Source: Stenomitos frigidus_A | Lineage (GTDB): Bacteria; Cyanobacteriota; Cyanobacteriia; Leptolyngbyales; Leptolyngbyaceae | Direction of reading: 5' to 3' | Assembly: GCF_963877135.1 (NCBI RefSeq) | Contig: NZ_CAWNSW010000111.1 | Location: 124,001-188,000, forward strand | DNA: 64,000 bases | Part shown: piece by piece, positions 34,544-43,430 of the stretch | How the letters are laid out: the number at the start of each line of letters is the position of its first letter | Position numbering within the stretch: the stretch's first letter is position 1 | The notes under the pieces: model-generated | The model's database searches: none | Told to the model about the DNA's origin: nothing | What the model saw: only the letters and a program-made list of their open reading frames with translations | Made by a program: the position numbers and the translations under genes

Positions 34544-35242
34544 TTACTGATGCCCACTGGTCACAGGATCAGCCAGAGGGGAAACACTTGAGCGATCGCC
34601 ATTCAAGTGACCCGATTCATACCAGACGTGACGGTAGATGACTTCAAGCTCACTACCAATCTGGGAAAAGTAATCGATCTGTTTTGCCTGAAGCGTCACA
34701 AAGACACGAAAGGCGGCCAGCGCAATGATTGCAACCACCATGCCAGTTGCCGTCACAATCAGCGCTTCACCAATCCCTGCAGCGGCTTTAGACGTGTCTG
34801 CACCCGAACCGCCACCACCAATGTTCAGATTGGTGAAGGTGCTAATCAAGCCCGTGACCGTGCCCAGCAAACCCAGCAGCGGTGCAAGGGCAACCACCGT
34901 TTCAAGCAGCTTGTCACCTTTCCGCATTTGAATAAACTCTTGATCGCCGGCGGCTTCCATCGCCAGACGAAAGGTTTCGGGGGTTGGATGTCTCAGCTTT
35001 AGCGGTGCCAGCAAAAAACGACCGATCGGCAACGTCTGGTTGCGTTCGGCGATCGCCCGTGCCTCATCAAGACTGTAGCGAGCTGCATCTAACACGTCGT
35101 GGGCAACGCGATCTTCACGGCGCAGGAGCTGAAACCAGAACAGGGTACGCTCTAAAGCACAAGAAACAGTCACCAAAGACAGCCCTGCCATCGGGATCAT
35201 GACCGGACCACCTTTGGACAATAAATCAAATAGCGTCGACAT
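34544..35242 (-). CDS. exbB: ExbB/TolQ-type proton-channel subunit (MotA/TolQ/ExbB family)
   Basis: A 232-residue protein with three membrane helices, at about residues 12-30, 112-135 and 155-178. The conserved block LLETVVALAPLLGLLGTVTGLISTF and the GIGEALIVTATGMVVAIIALAAF helix define the family and line the proton channel. Upstream of exbD and probably co-transcribed with it. Two adjacent hairpins lie between it and the next upstream gene, so it is likely to have its own promoter. Confidence 0.95.
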   Translation of the reverse strand: MSTLFDLLSKGGPVMIPMAGLSLVTVSCALERTLFWFQLLRREDRVAHDVLDAARYSLDEARAIAERNQTLPIGRFLLAPLKLRHPTPETFRLAMEAAGDQEFIQMRKGDKLLETVVALAPLLGLLGTVTGLISTFTNLNIGGGGSGADTSKAAAGIGEALIVTATGMVVAIIALAAFRVFVTLQAKQIDYFSQIGSELEVIYRHVWYESGHLNGDRSSVSPLADPVTSGHQ

Positions 35243-35394
35243 CTTAGAGTTTTGGAAAGAATGTTCTGCTTAGACTCTGAGTTCAGCTCAGCACTCCTGT
35301 TAGAATACCGGACTTACAGAGTGGGTCTGGTTAACGTCAGGTAAACAAAATGTAATCTCAACATCGAAAGTGACGATCTCTGGGCGGCCACCTC

Positions 35395-35463
35395 AATGGC
35401 GTCATCGAATCATAATCCGATGACGCCATTGCGCTCTGTAGAAACGTCCCTACAGAGCGCAAT
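35395..35463 (-). terminator. Two adjoining hairpins after the 35506 gene
   Basis: The first has a 13-bp stem, AATGGCGTCATCG (35395-35407) with 35418-35430. The second has a 14-bp stem, ATTGCGCTCTGTAG (35428-35441) with 35450-35463, and carries the ACGTCCCTACAG core of the dispersed repeat. The stems share three bases, so they may form alternately. They lie downstream of the 35506-36510 gene on the minus strand. Confidence 0.7.
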
Positions 35464-35505
35464 CTAGACTTATGAGGCAAGATGGGGTGAGGCAAGATGA
35501 AGTTA

Positions 35506-36510
35506 CTACTTAGCCTGAGCAATCTCTCCAGGTTTGGGCTGAGACAGATCGCGAAAGATGATTTGGTCGGCGACTTTTTCTTGTGGTGGTTTGTCAGCAA
35601 CCTTATCTTGCGGTTCATCCTCCTTCCGACGTGCCAGTGCCTGCTGTTGATAAAGATCCAGAGCACGGGCGATCGCCGTTAACCGTCGATTTTGGTCGTG
35701 ACTGATGTTACCCTCTGTATTGCCCAGTCCTGGCGCTTCCCAACGGTTTAGTCGAGGATTCCAATACGATTGCGTGCGTGCCCACAGCACAGCCTCCGAT
35801 CCCGTCAGACCACGATCGCGCGCTTTTTTCAGCCACTCCACATAACCAGGTGTATCTAATGCCGCTAGGGGAGCCTGATTTGCCAGGTCGATCGCATTTA
35901 GCTCCTCTTCTAACGATAGGCTTAGGCGATGAGAATCTGCTTTTTGGCGAATGACGTCTGCCTGTCTCTGTAAGCGCTGAAGCTGTTTTTCATCTGCTTC
36001 TTCTGGTGATTTGGCTCCGTGCTGATAGGAAAAACTGCCCACATTCCACACCCCATTGCCAGGATCAGAATGTCCATAGTAGGCACGAGTCTTGCTACCA
36101 TCCGCTGTCCGTGTGCCTTCTGCATGACCCACCGTACGGGCAACTAACGAATCAGACCCGCCAGTAAAAAGGTCGGCTTGGGTGCTAGTTGAGGGTGCTC
36201 GTGAAGAGATTGTTGGGGGAGGAGAGGCTTTGGGCACTGCTGCAATGGCAGACGCAACAGGCGGATCGAAGCTAAGCGCTGGCGATCGGTTCGGGGTCGA
36301 AGCAGTAGGTATAGCTGCGTCGGTGGGTACTGCCGCTGACGTCTCAACTGGAGGTACTGCTGCACTTGCTAGCGTAGAGGCATCAGACGTGCCAACCGAG
36401 ACGTCGATCGCACCACCATTGTCAGCGTGAACAGACGTATCAGCACGAGCCGCAAGCGCACTTGAGAAACAGGCAACCAGACTGAGAGCAATCAGAGCAG
36501 GGGATTTCAT
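35506..36510 (-). CDS. Exported protein of unknown function
   Basis: The 334-residue protein starts MKSPALIALSLVACFSSALAA, a clear signal peptide, with cleavage near residue 23. Residues 24-115 are Ala/Ser/Thr/Pro-rich and probably disordered. A conserved-looking core begins near 125 (VGHAEGTRTADGSKTRAYYGH, then GNGVWNVGSFSYQHG), continues with helices (EEADEKQLQRLQRQADVIRQ) and YWNPRLNRWEAPGLGN. The tail is charged and Pro-rich. The core recalls secreted peptidoglycan-associated proteins, but I cannot name a family. It acts outside the cytoplasm. Upstream of exbB on the same strand. Confidence 0.8.
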   Translation of the reverse strand: MKSPALIALSLVACFSSALAARADTSVHADNGGAIDVSVGTSDASTLASAAVPPVETSAAVPTDAAIPTASTPNRSPALSFDPPVASAIAAVPKASPPPTISSRAPSTSTQADLFTGGSDSLVARTVGHAEGTRTADGSKTRAYYGHSDPGNGVWNVGSFSYQHGAKSPEEADEKQLQRLQRQADVIRQKADSHRLSLSLEEELNAIDLANQAPLAALDTPGYVEWLKKARDRGLTGSEAVLWARTQSYWNPRLNRWEAPGLGNTEGNISHDQNRRLTAIARALDLYQQQALARRKEDEPQDKVADKPPQEKVADQIIFRDLSQPKPGEIAQAK

Positions 36511-36520
36511 GGGCGACTGG

Positions 36521-36655
36521 TAGGGTTGAGTTATGAGTTACGAGTTTTGAGTTTTGAGTTAGCTTTCACCACTGACCACGCTCGGCTGAACGCTCATGTC
36601 AAAGCCTGACCACTGACCGCTGATAGCTGACCGCTGATAGCTAAGACAAGCCCTA
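36521..36655. repeat. Short tandem repeats between unknown genes
   Basis: (GAGTTTT) heptamers lie at about 36542-36560 and a doubled 14-mer (CTGACCGCTGATAG) at about 36612-36645. These short repeats are a cyanobacterial hallmark and have no gene. Confidence 0.7.
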
Positions 36656-36660
36656 CCCAT

Positions 36661-37131
36661 CTAAGGCTTTTTCAGCGTGCGTTCCAGGATGGCTTTGGCG
36701 GGCTCAACGATCGCCCAGGTGCCGTTTGGCTGTTTGCGTAAGGCGGCAAACTGAAGCAAATCGCCCTTGCCGATCGTGTCGCCTTGACTGACCTCACCCG
36801 TTTGTGGATTATCGAGCCCACACAGGCGAAAGAGGTAGGCGGGGACATCGGCACTGGAGAAGACTAGACAGCGATGCTGATCAATCTGAGTCTGACCGTC
36901 GAAGGGTGCATAGACATTGTTGCCCTTGAGCGCAATGGAAATGTCTCCAAGGCCACCCAGTACTGGACGATCGCCGATGGTATCGCCCGGTTGCAACTCC
37001 CAGGTTTGATAGAGTTTGATGTCTAATGTCGAGTTCTTATCTGGAGTACGGGCACAGCCAAGGGGTAAAAGCGATAGCAAAACACTAGCAATACCTACAA
37101 ACGCCCTGATGGAGATGATTGGTGTAAGCAT
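36661..37131 (-). CDS. Lipoprotein of unknown function
   Basis: The preferred start is ATG at 37131 (MLTPIISIRAFVGIASVLL), giving 156 residues; the frame is open to 37209 inside the upstream gene. A lipobox (LLPLGC) ends the signal near residue 25, so the protein should be lipid-anchored. The mature part contains GDTIGDRPVLGGLGDISIALKG and VYAPFDGQTQ, a beta-rich pattern like a peptidase M23/biotinyl-type sandwich without visible catalytic residues. The start follows the upstream stop with one base between, so the two are translationally coupled. Confidence 0.75.
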   Translation of the reverse strand: MLTPIISIRAFVGIASVLLSLLPLGCARTPDKNSTLDIKLYQTWELQPGDTIGDRPVLGGLGDISIALKGNNVYAPFDGQTQIDQHRCLVFSSADVPAYLFRLCGLDNPQTGEVSQGDTIGKGDLLQFAALRKQPNGTWAIVEPAKAILERTLKKP

Positions 37132-37132
37132 T

Positions 37133-37522
37133 CTAATGACGGAAGCTGAACGAGTAACCTGCATATTCGTCACCTTCGTAAAGGACGACAATCCAGGTCT
37201 GCATATCAAAGGCCAACGGATACACTTCGCGGCGAGACGAAACGCCTGCCCTCAGTTCTGCCGCTGGCAACTGGCAATAAGGCTCTTTCACAACTTGGCG
37301 GACTTGCGCTTTAGGAGAACGCTCCGGCACTGCCAACAATTTAGTGAGTTGATCCCTCGATAAGATTGCCTTCGACTGCACGATTTCCTGACAGACCTCT
37401 TTTGTCGGAGCAGGGGGTGGCAAGAGGCCGCGGGGGTCTGCGAGCAAGCCAAACGCTGCGACGACAGACCCACCAGCCAGCATGTATTTCATACTATTGG
37501 CGCGAGATTTGCGACGATGCAT
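37133..37522 (-). CDS. Membrane-anchored protein of unknown function
   Basis: From ATG at 37522 (MHRRKSRANSMKYMLAGG), preceded by GAGGA at about ten bases, the protein has 129 residues; a longer frame starts at 37546. One membrane helix near residues 12-30 (YMLAGGSVVAAFGLLA) leaves a periplasmic domain with two Cys (VCQEIV, YCQLPA) that could pair. The domain ends in WIVVLYEGDEYAGYSFSF. No family recognised. Coupled to the downstream lipoprotein gene. Confidence 0.7.
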   Translation of the reverse strand: MHRRKSRANSMKYMLAGGSVVAAFGLLADPRGLLPPPAPTKEVCQEIVQSKAILSRDQLTKLLAVPERSPKAQVRQVVKEPYCQLPAAELRAGVSSRREVYPLAFDMQTWIVVLYEGDEYAGYSFSFRH

Positions 37523-37710
37523 CGTTCCAGTCCTCGAAAGTGACAAGCGGGTAATTTCGTTAAGGTAGGCAAGGTACTGAGATGGTCTCTAAAGCGCTTT
37601 ATTGGTTGGAAAGCGACCGCAACGGTTGAGACGGTAACACCAGTCATCACGATCGCAGAACCAATGACTAACAGGGTTAGTAACGCTTGGTCGATCGTCG
37701 TGGCAATCAC
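37489..37710 (-). CDS. Possible small single-helix membrane protein
   Basis: A 73-residue frame beginning MIATTIDQALLTLLVIGSAI with a hydrophobic helix at residues 9-33. The residues after about 45 look less regular. It overlaps the start of the 37522 gene by 34 bp in another frame, so either it is short-coupled or it is spurious. Moderate to low confidence. Confidence 0.4.
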   Translation of the reverse strand: MIATTIDQALLTLLVIGSAIVMTGVTVSTVAVAFQPIKRFRDHLSTLPTLTKLPACHFRGLERCIVANLAPIV

Positions 37711-37971
37711 AACAACTTAATTCTAATGAAATATTTAGTACAAGAGTACTATAGATGATCTTAGCAAGTCTATAACCGAAACTTCATAAATTGCCAAACA
37801 TCAAAAAACTTCCCGTGATGAAACAGGGAGACAGGGCAATGCCCTATTCCTAGGATTGATCGACAGCGATTCTTCTTAAAATTGAGATGATCCTGACTTC
37901 AATAGTAAACAGGAGGCAAAAAGAACTTATCTCCTGCCTCCTGCTCCCTGTTTGCTATTAAGAAAGCGGTA

Positions 37972-40251
37972 TTACGTGGTGATCGCCGCTTGATCACGAC
38001 GACGGATGGCGACGACAGCAGGAATGGGTGGATCATTTGGTTCCTTGGTAGGCCAATTAGAGCCGATCGGTACCGTGCGAGTTTGCGTGAATGGCTGACC
38101 ACCGGGCAACCGCATTGCATACTGACGAGTTTCGGCCGCCTTATCTTTGCGAGTACCGTTCAATTCGCCAGGGTGCTGCACCGAGAGAAAGAGCGTTTTG
38201 CCATCGGGAGCAAAGTACGGTCCGGTTAGTTCAGCATCCATCGGCGCTGTGCCGAAGAGGAAAGGGGTGCCTGCGGCTTCTCCTGCAAGGGGAATGCACC
38301 AGATGGAGTTGTTGCCGAACAGTCCGCGCAGGTTGGAGGCTTTGACTGGAACGCCGTTTTTCTCCAGGCGATCGGCCGGCACGGGATAATTCATTTTGTC
38401 CGAGGGCATATCCGTCACAATCCACAGATTGCCATTAGGGTCAAAGGCCAGATTATCGGGGTTAGAGAACCCAAAGCCACCGGCGGCTGGTTCTCCGCCC
38501 GTTGCCATCATCTTCCACTGAAACGACATGGCGGCTGGCTCATTGCCCTCTTCAGTTAAATGCATGACCCAGCCATACTCGTAAGCAGCACTACCATCTG
38601 GCCCCTTGAAGATACGAACATCAGGGCTACCATCTTCTTTGCTGACGGCTCCCGATGTAAAGGAGATAAAGAGTGACCCATCCGGAGCAATTTCGGTATC
38701 TTCAGGACGAGCGGTGCAGGTTGCACCCGCCGCATTGCCCGCATAATGCGCGTCGATGAGAATGGCACCTTGCTTTTCTGCGTCACTGCCTGCATAAAGC
38801 TGACCGAGCGTTTTGAATTTTTGCTTGAAAGCTTCGATCTGTTCGTCATCCTCGACCTGCATCACGCCGCCTTGGGGACGCTGTGGCAAGGGCAACATGG
38901 CTCCGGCAAGCCGTGCAGTGGTTTCGGGATCAACGGGTGTACTGGGAGCTAAGGCAATCCAGCGTCCCGTGCCGTCTGGGTTGAACTTGGCAGCATACAG
39001 CATGCCATCAGTCAGCAGTTCAGAGTTTGCCTTGTCTTTGGGGTCGCTCACTTTGGCTTTGCTGACAAATTTATAGATGTGTCCGCCACGCCGATCGCAC
39101 CCGGAATAGAAGGCCAGCCGTTTGCCGGTCTCTACCCGCACCCCCACGGCTTCGTGACGATAGCGTCCCAACCAGGTGTGCTTGGTGCCGTAGTCTTTGG
39201 GGTTAGCAGGATCAATTTCGACCATCCATCCGTACTTGTTACCAGCCAGCCCAAACACATTCCCCAAACCGCTAATTTCTTCATCTGTGATGTTGAACGG
39301 GCGGTAAACCGGGTCAAACGATGTACCGTCAGCATGGACTGGCTCAGGCACTTGACCCTGGATGTTCTCTTCGGCGCTCAGGACGGTGCCCCAGGGTGTT
39401 GTCCCCCCCGCACAGTTCTGCATAGTGCCGATGATTTTAGCGCCCAGTTTGTCTACATAGCCCTGGCCTTTCGACTTGCGAAAGATGGCAACAGCAGGGC
39501 CAGTGGCACTCAGGTAGCGTCCATCGGTGAGACCAGAGATGCCTGTCACACGCCGATCGCTCGTGCCATTGGTTCTCACCCAACGACCATCCGACTCACG
39601 TCGCACCGAAATGACACCCAAGCCTAAATCGGTCAAGGCTTCTTGAGCAATCAGCTTGATCTTTGCTTTTACAGGATCACTGTCTGCTAGCGCAAACGCA
39701 TTTAGCCCTGGCGCTTGATCCGCTTTGAGCACTTTTGTGGAGGCTTTTATAGCCTGATCAACTTCTCGCAGCGGCAAGGCTTTACCAATTACCTTTTCGT
39801 AGGTCTGCTGCCAGGAAACCGCGCTGATGTATTCAAAATTAACTGTCAAAAAGCCTTCGCCATTGCTGGTTTCTACCAGTGACAGGTAATCGTTGTTGAA
39901 CCCAAAGCGAGAATCACCCACTTTGTCGCCCCATTTTGCCACGATGTCGTAGGTGTAGCCTTCTGGTAACACCAGGTCATCCATCACCTCATAGTTAGCA
40001 AACGATGCCGCAAGTTGTTCGTCGCCGTTTGCGGTGAAAGAAACCTGTTTCGCGCCTGTTGCGGTGCCGTTCGCTAGCGGCATTGGCCCCTTCAGTGGGC
40101 TAAAGCCTAGTTTTGCTGGAGGCTTGCCGATCGTCCCTGCTGGCTGACTTGTTGAAACAGACGACTGCTGACCTTGTGGTCGCCCGTTACAGGCAACAGT
40201 ACCCACACCTGCACCCAAAAAGAGAAGGAAGTGTCTACGATTAATTGCCAT
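37972..40251 (-). CDS. phoX: PhoX-type alkaline phosphatase (DUF839)
   Basis: A 759-residue protein with a twin-arginine signal (NRRHFLLFLGAG, Arg5-Arg6) and a following VAC that could also serve as a lipobox. The body is the PhoX beta-propeller family: VLPEGYTYDIVAKWGD near residue 97, NFEYISAV, NCAGGTTPWGTVLSAEENI near 288, GRYRHEAVGVRV, and the C-terminal FSNPDNLAFDPNGNLWIVTDMP. PhoX uses calcium and iron to release phosphate from esters in the periplasm or outside the cell. Its place near pstSCAB fits a phosphate-starvation role. Only a loose TTAA series lies upstream. Confidence 0.92.
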   Translation of the reverse strand: MAINRRHFLLFLGAGVGTVACNGRPQGQQSSVSTSQPAGTIGKPPAKLGFSPLKGPMPLANGTATGAKQVSFTANGDEQLAASFANYEVMDDLVLPEGYTYDIVAKWGDKVGDSRFGFNNDYLSLVETSNGEGFLTVNFEYISAVSWQQTYEKVIGKALPLREVDQAIKASTKVLKADQAPGLNAFALADSDPVKAKIKLIAQEALTDLGLGVISVRRESDGRWVRTNGTSDRRVTGISGLTDGRYLSATGPAVAIFRKSKGQGYVDKLGAKIIGTMQNCAGGTTPWGTVLSAEENIQGQVPEPVHADGTSFDPVYRPFNITDEEISGLGNVFGLAGNKYGWMVEIDPANPKDYGTKHTWLGRYRHEAVGVRVETGKRLAFYSGCDRRGGHIYKFVSKAKVSDPKDKANSELLTDGMLYAAKFNPDGTGRWIALAPSTPVDPETTARLAGAMLPLPQRPQGGVMQVEDDEQIEAFKQKFKTLGQLYAGSDAEKQGAILIDAHYAGNAAGATCTARPEDTEIAPDGSLFISFTSGAVSKEDGSPDVRIFKGPDGSAAYEYGWVMHLTEEGNEPAAMSFQWKMMATGGEPAAGGFGFSNPDNLAFDPNGNLWIVTDMPSDKMNYPVPADRLEKNGVPVKASNLRGLFGNNSIWCIPLAGEAAGTPFLFGTAPMDAELTGPYFAPDGKTLFLSVQHPGELNGTRKDKAAETRQYAMRLPGGQPFTQTRTVPIGSNWPTKEPNDPPIPAVVAIRRRDQAAITT

Positions 40252-40740
40252 ATTCGTTTTCCGTCCAACGGTAGAGGTGACAATTCAGGATAAATGCATT
40301 GGGTTTAGGCTAGCTTAATGGCTTTAAGAAACGGTAAAACTTTACCCCTTCATCACTGGATAGGCTTTGTCTCAGAAGATTTCCATGCAAAAAATGACCG
40401 TTAGGTACGGACAGGTTTTGCCAGAGTCTTGCCCTCTAACCATTCAGCTTGTCATCAAACCTGCCTCTATGAGCCTTTTGTTCGTTAGAAAGCTCCTAAG
40501 AGACCGTAGGTAGGGGTCAGCCACTAGAGAAAAGCTGATAGCTGATAGTTAATCCAAAAGTATGCAGTTATTTTTTAACAAGTCCTAAGGCTGCCGTAAT
40601 GGAGCCCTTGGCGATCGACTCTGTTGCCCAAAGTTACAGGCTGTCGCGATCGCGCTCGCGACAGCCTACAACTGGTTGACGAATGATTGCGAGATACCCA
40701 AACCGAAACGGTTCAAGTGACACGTACGAATGGAATCCGG
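40252..40740. other. Intergenic region between phoX and radical SAM gene
   Basis: About 490 bp without a gene. Upstream of phoX, TTTA/TTAA cores at about 40305, 40315 and 40324 are spaced 9-10 bp and could be a degenerate Pho box. A strong hairpin is at 40638-40667. Confidence 0.4.
40638..40667 (-). terminator. 12-bp hairpin after the radical SAM gene
   Basis: AGGCTGTCGCGA (40638-40649) pairs exactly with TCGCGACAGCCT (40656-40667), loop of six. It lies 74 bp beyond the stop of the minus-strand radical SAM gene, without a T tract. Confidence 0.55.
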
Positions 40741-42315
40741 CTACTTACCCGCGATCGCCGCCACTTTCTCCGTTGACTCTTCTGGTTGATAGTCAGCCAA
40801 CTTGGTATAGATTTCATCGCGTACAATCTCGCGATAGTCGATGAAATGCTCCAGCAGTGCGCAATTGGTCAAGTAATGCTTAAAGACACCAGGATTTTGT
40901 CGCAAAATGGCAAAGAACTGCTGCCAAAACTGGACGCGAGTGCTGCGTTGGATGCCCTGCCGCCAACAGATGGTCACCATAGCGCGAATATCCGTCAACC
41001 CTGGCAACTTAAATTTCTTTTTGTTGGGGCTGGGCTGCATTGCCAAAAAGTGGCGATAGACCCGCGCCAGGTAGCGATCGGGTTCATACAACTCCCAGAA
41101 GCAGCGCACGTATTCCTGCGCAATTTCTTCTAACGGGCGAGTGGGCACAAAGTTCGTGAGCGTTGTTTGGTGAATATTCGCTTCGCCATCGCCTGCTCGT
41201 AACCGCCCTTCCTTCTCCAATCGATGCCACAGCGCCGTATTGGGCAGTGCTTGCAGCATACTGAACAGCGCCTGGGGAATCGCAGTCGCTTCGACGAAAT
41301 CGATGATGCGATCGCCTGCCCCTGGTTTCTCACCATCAAACCCAATGATAAAGCCAGCCATCACTCGGAGACCCGTGCGATTAATAGTCTCTACAGCTTC
41401 CACCAGAGAATTACGGGTGTTCTGGAACTTTTGCGTGAGCGCCAGACTGTCAGTATCAGGCGTTTCAATGCCCAAAAAGACGGCAGTAAAGTTCGCGGCA
41501 ATCATCAGATCCAGCAATTCTTGATCTTGCGCCAGATCCACCGACGCTTCTGTAGACAAAGTAAAGGGAAAGCCATGCGCTGCCATCCAGGGAGCGAGTT
41601 CCTTGAGCATCAACTTCACGTTGCGCTTGTTGCCAATGAAGTTGTCGTCCACCACAAAGATCGATCGTCGCCAGCCCAAATCGTACAGCGCTTGTAACTC
41701 CGCCAACAGTTGAGCAGGCGTTTTGGTGCGCGGCTTCCGCCCATACAGCACAATGATGTCGCAAAATTCACATTGAAACGGACAGCCTCTAGAAAACTGC
41801 ACCGACATATCGCCATACGCGTCCAGTTCCAGCAGATCAAACCGGGGCACAGGCGTATCCGTCACAGCAGGCTTTTCACCATCGGCACGAAACACACCCG
41901 ACGTTTCACCACGTTCCAATGCCTCTACCAGCATAGGCAACGTAATTTCGCCTTCATCCAGCACCAAAAAATCTGCTCCTGCTCCCTGCGCTGCTTCCGG
42001 TACAGAGGTCACATACGGCCCACCGACAGCAACAGGTTTACCCCTCCGCTTCGCCGACTCGATGAGATAGAGCATGTCTGGCTTCTGCACAATCATGCCA
42101 GAGATGATGACCAGATCTGCCCAGTACCAATCGGCATCGCTCTCGTATCGCACATTGCGATCGGCCAGACGAAATTCCCAGGTCTGAGGCAAAATTGCTG
42201 CAACCGTAGTCAAACTCAATGGTGGCAGCGAAACCTTGCGCCCGACTAATTCAAGCGCTTTATCAAACGACCAGAATGACTTTGGAAACAGCGGATAGAG
42301 GAGTAAAACGCGCAT
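40741..42315 (-). CDS. B12-binding domain radical SAM protein (DUF4070 type)
   Basis: A 524-residue enzyme. The N-terminal ~150 residues form a cobalamin-binding-like Rossmann domain (MRVLLLYPLFPKSFWSF...; GGPYVTSVPE). The radical SAM domain has its [4Fe-4S] motif in SRGCPFQCEFCDI near residue 176 and GRKPRTKTP, VDDNFIGN further on. The C-terminal ~200 residues match the DUF4070 arrangement. No His for base-off B12 (DxHxxG) is seen, so cobalamin binding may be vestigial. Substrate unknown; relatives include hopanoid- and lipid-modifying enzymes. Confidence 0.92.
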   Translation of the reverse strand: MRVLLLYPLFPKSFWSFDKALELVGRKVSLPPLSLTTVAAILPQTWEFRLADRNVRYESDADWYWADLVIISGMIVQKPDMLYLIESAKRRGKPVAVGGPYVTSVPEAAQGAGADFLVLDEGEITLPMLVEALERGETSGVFRADGEKPAVTDTPVPRFDLLELDAYGDMSVQFSRGCPFQCEFCDIIVLYGRKPRTKTPAQLLAELQALYDLGWRRSIFVVDDNFIGNKRNVKLMLKELAPWMAAHGFPFTLSTEASVDLAQDQELLDLMIAANFTAVFLGIETPDTDSLALTQKFQNTRNSLVEAVETINRTGLRVMAGFIIGFDGEKPGAGDRIIDFVEATAIPQALFSMLQALPNTALWHRLEKEGRLRAGDGEANIHQTTLTNFVPTRPLEEIAQEYVRCFWELYEPDRYLARVYRHFLAMQPSPNKKKFKLPGLTDIRAMVTICWRQGIQRSTRVQFWQQFFAILRQNPGVFKHYLTNCALLEHFIDYREIVRDEIYTKLADYQPEESTEKVAAIAGK

Positions 42316-42456
42316 GTAATATCCAAACCTACAGCTACGATGATTGTTCAGTTAAGCAAACGCTTATGGGCACGCCCGATTATCATCGCTTAAGTATAGG
42401 TGTTTCAGAAAACTCGCTGAGATCTTAAGCATTGAGGCGATCGCTATAGGCTAATT

Positions 42457-42723
42457 TCACTCATCATCATAGAGAACATCGGAAGGTAACGGAATCTCAT
42501 CACCGTGCTCATAAACCGTTTCAATCCAGAGTTGCCGTGCCTCTTCGATATTCGCCATGATTTCATCCGGCGTTTCGCCCTGCGTGATACACCCTGGCAA
42601 ATCTTTAATGACTGCTACATAGCCACCTTCCGCCTCTGGATAAATGGTGATCGGGTAGCTGAGGTTAAGGTAGTGTTTCAGAGCCTTACGACTTGTCTGT
42701 TTGGTTTGCACACCACTTTCCAT
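42457..42723 (-). CDS. HicB-like protein without HicA
   Basis: An 88-residue protein with the HicB partial RNase H-like fold: YPITIYPEAEGGYVAVIKDLPGCITQGETPDEIMANIEEARQLWIE. No DNA-binding helix-turn-helix follows; the tail is short and acidic. HicB neutralises the HicA mRNA interferase in complete systems, but no HicA frame is next to it. It follows a GNAT acetyltransferase gene by 12 bp. Solitary HicB proteins are common in cyanobacteria. Confidence 0.9.
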   Translation of the reverse strand: MESGVQTKQTSRKALKHYLNLSYPITIYPEAEGGYVAVIKDLPGCITQGETPDEIMANIEEARQLWIETVYEHGDEIPLPSDVLYDDE

Positions 42724-42735
42724 TACTTGGCTGAG

Positions 42736-43170
42736 CTAAATTACTTTAAATTCGCTCCAGAGGTTGCAGGGTTTCCAAAACAGACAACTCTCAGATACGT
42801 AGCCACACTTCTCGTAAAAGCCTGTTGCGGTTTCATGAGCAACGGTCACAACCGAAATATCATCTTCTCCGCCAACGGCCTCTCGGATACGAACCAATAG
42901 CTCACTTCCGATGCCTTGTTTTGCATACGCCCTGTCTACGCCAAGGTCTGTGACAAACAGGAAGTAGGCAAAATCTGTAGCACCAAAGGCGATCCCAATC
43001 AGTTTCCCGTCATCATTCCTGGCAGTAATGGCAATTGACCGCCTAGCCAGGAGCTTTCGTATTCTCTCTTCAAAGCGCTCTTTAGGGTATTGCCCCCCAA
43101 GATCACTCCTTTTCAAGAAGTCATAATATTCCTCAAAAGTTAAATTCTCGTTCTCCCGGTATTCAATCAT
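42736..43170 (-). CDS. GNAT family N-acetyltransferase
   Basis: A 144-residue acetyltransferase. The acetyl-CoA-binding segment is VTDLGVDRAYAKQGIGSELLVRI (Q/RxxGxG/A as KQGIGS) near residue 80, followed by the ETATGFYEKCGYV motif. The N-terminus YRENENLTFEEYYDFLKRS is typical of a small-molecule or peptide acetylating subgroup. Substrate unknown. It is 12 bp upstream of the HicB-like gene, which could mean co-regulation. Confidence 0.92.
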   Translation of the reverse strand: MIEYRENENLTFEEYYDFLKRSDLGGQYPKERFEERIRKLLARRSIAITARNDDGKLIGIAFGATDFAYFLFVTDLGVDRAYAKQGIGSELLVRIREAVGGEDDISVVTVAHETATGFYEKCGYVSESCLFWKPCNLWSEFKVI

Positions 43171-43430
43171 CTCTGGTCACTCAACAACACGCAAAGCGCC
43201 TCCATTATCAACCTGGGTTGCTGGAACTTGAACGCCGACAAGCTCAAAATTCTTTGCCTACCCATGCTTGTTCGAAGCCTAACAATTCAGCACGATCATG
43301 TTGTTGTTAAAAGCACGAAGGAATCTGCTTAAACATCTGTAATGATTAGTGCGTCTCGTACTTCCACCAAACGGGTTACACACTGCGGTAAGGTGGGAAG
43401 AGTGACTTACACGCTTCAAGCTCTGAACTT

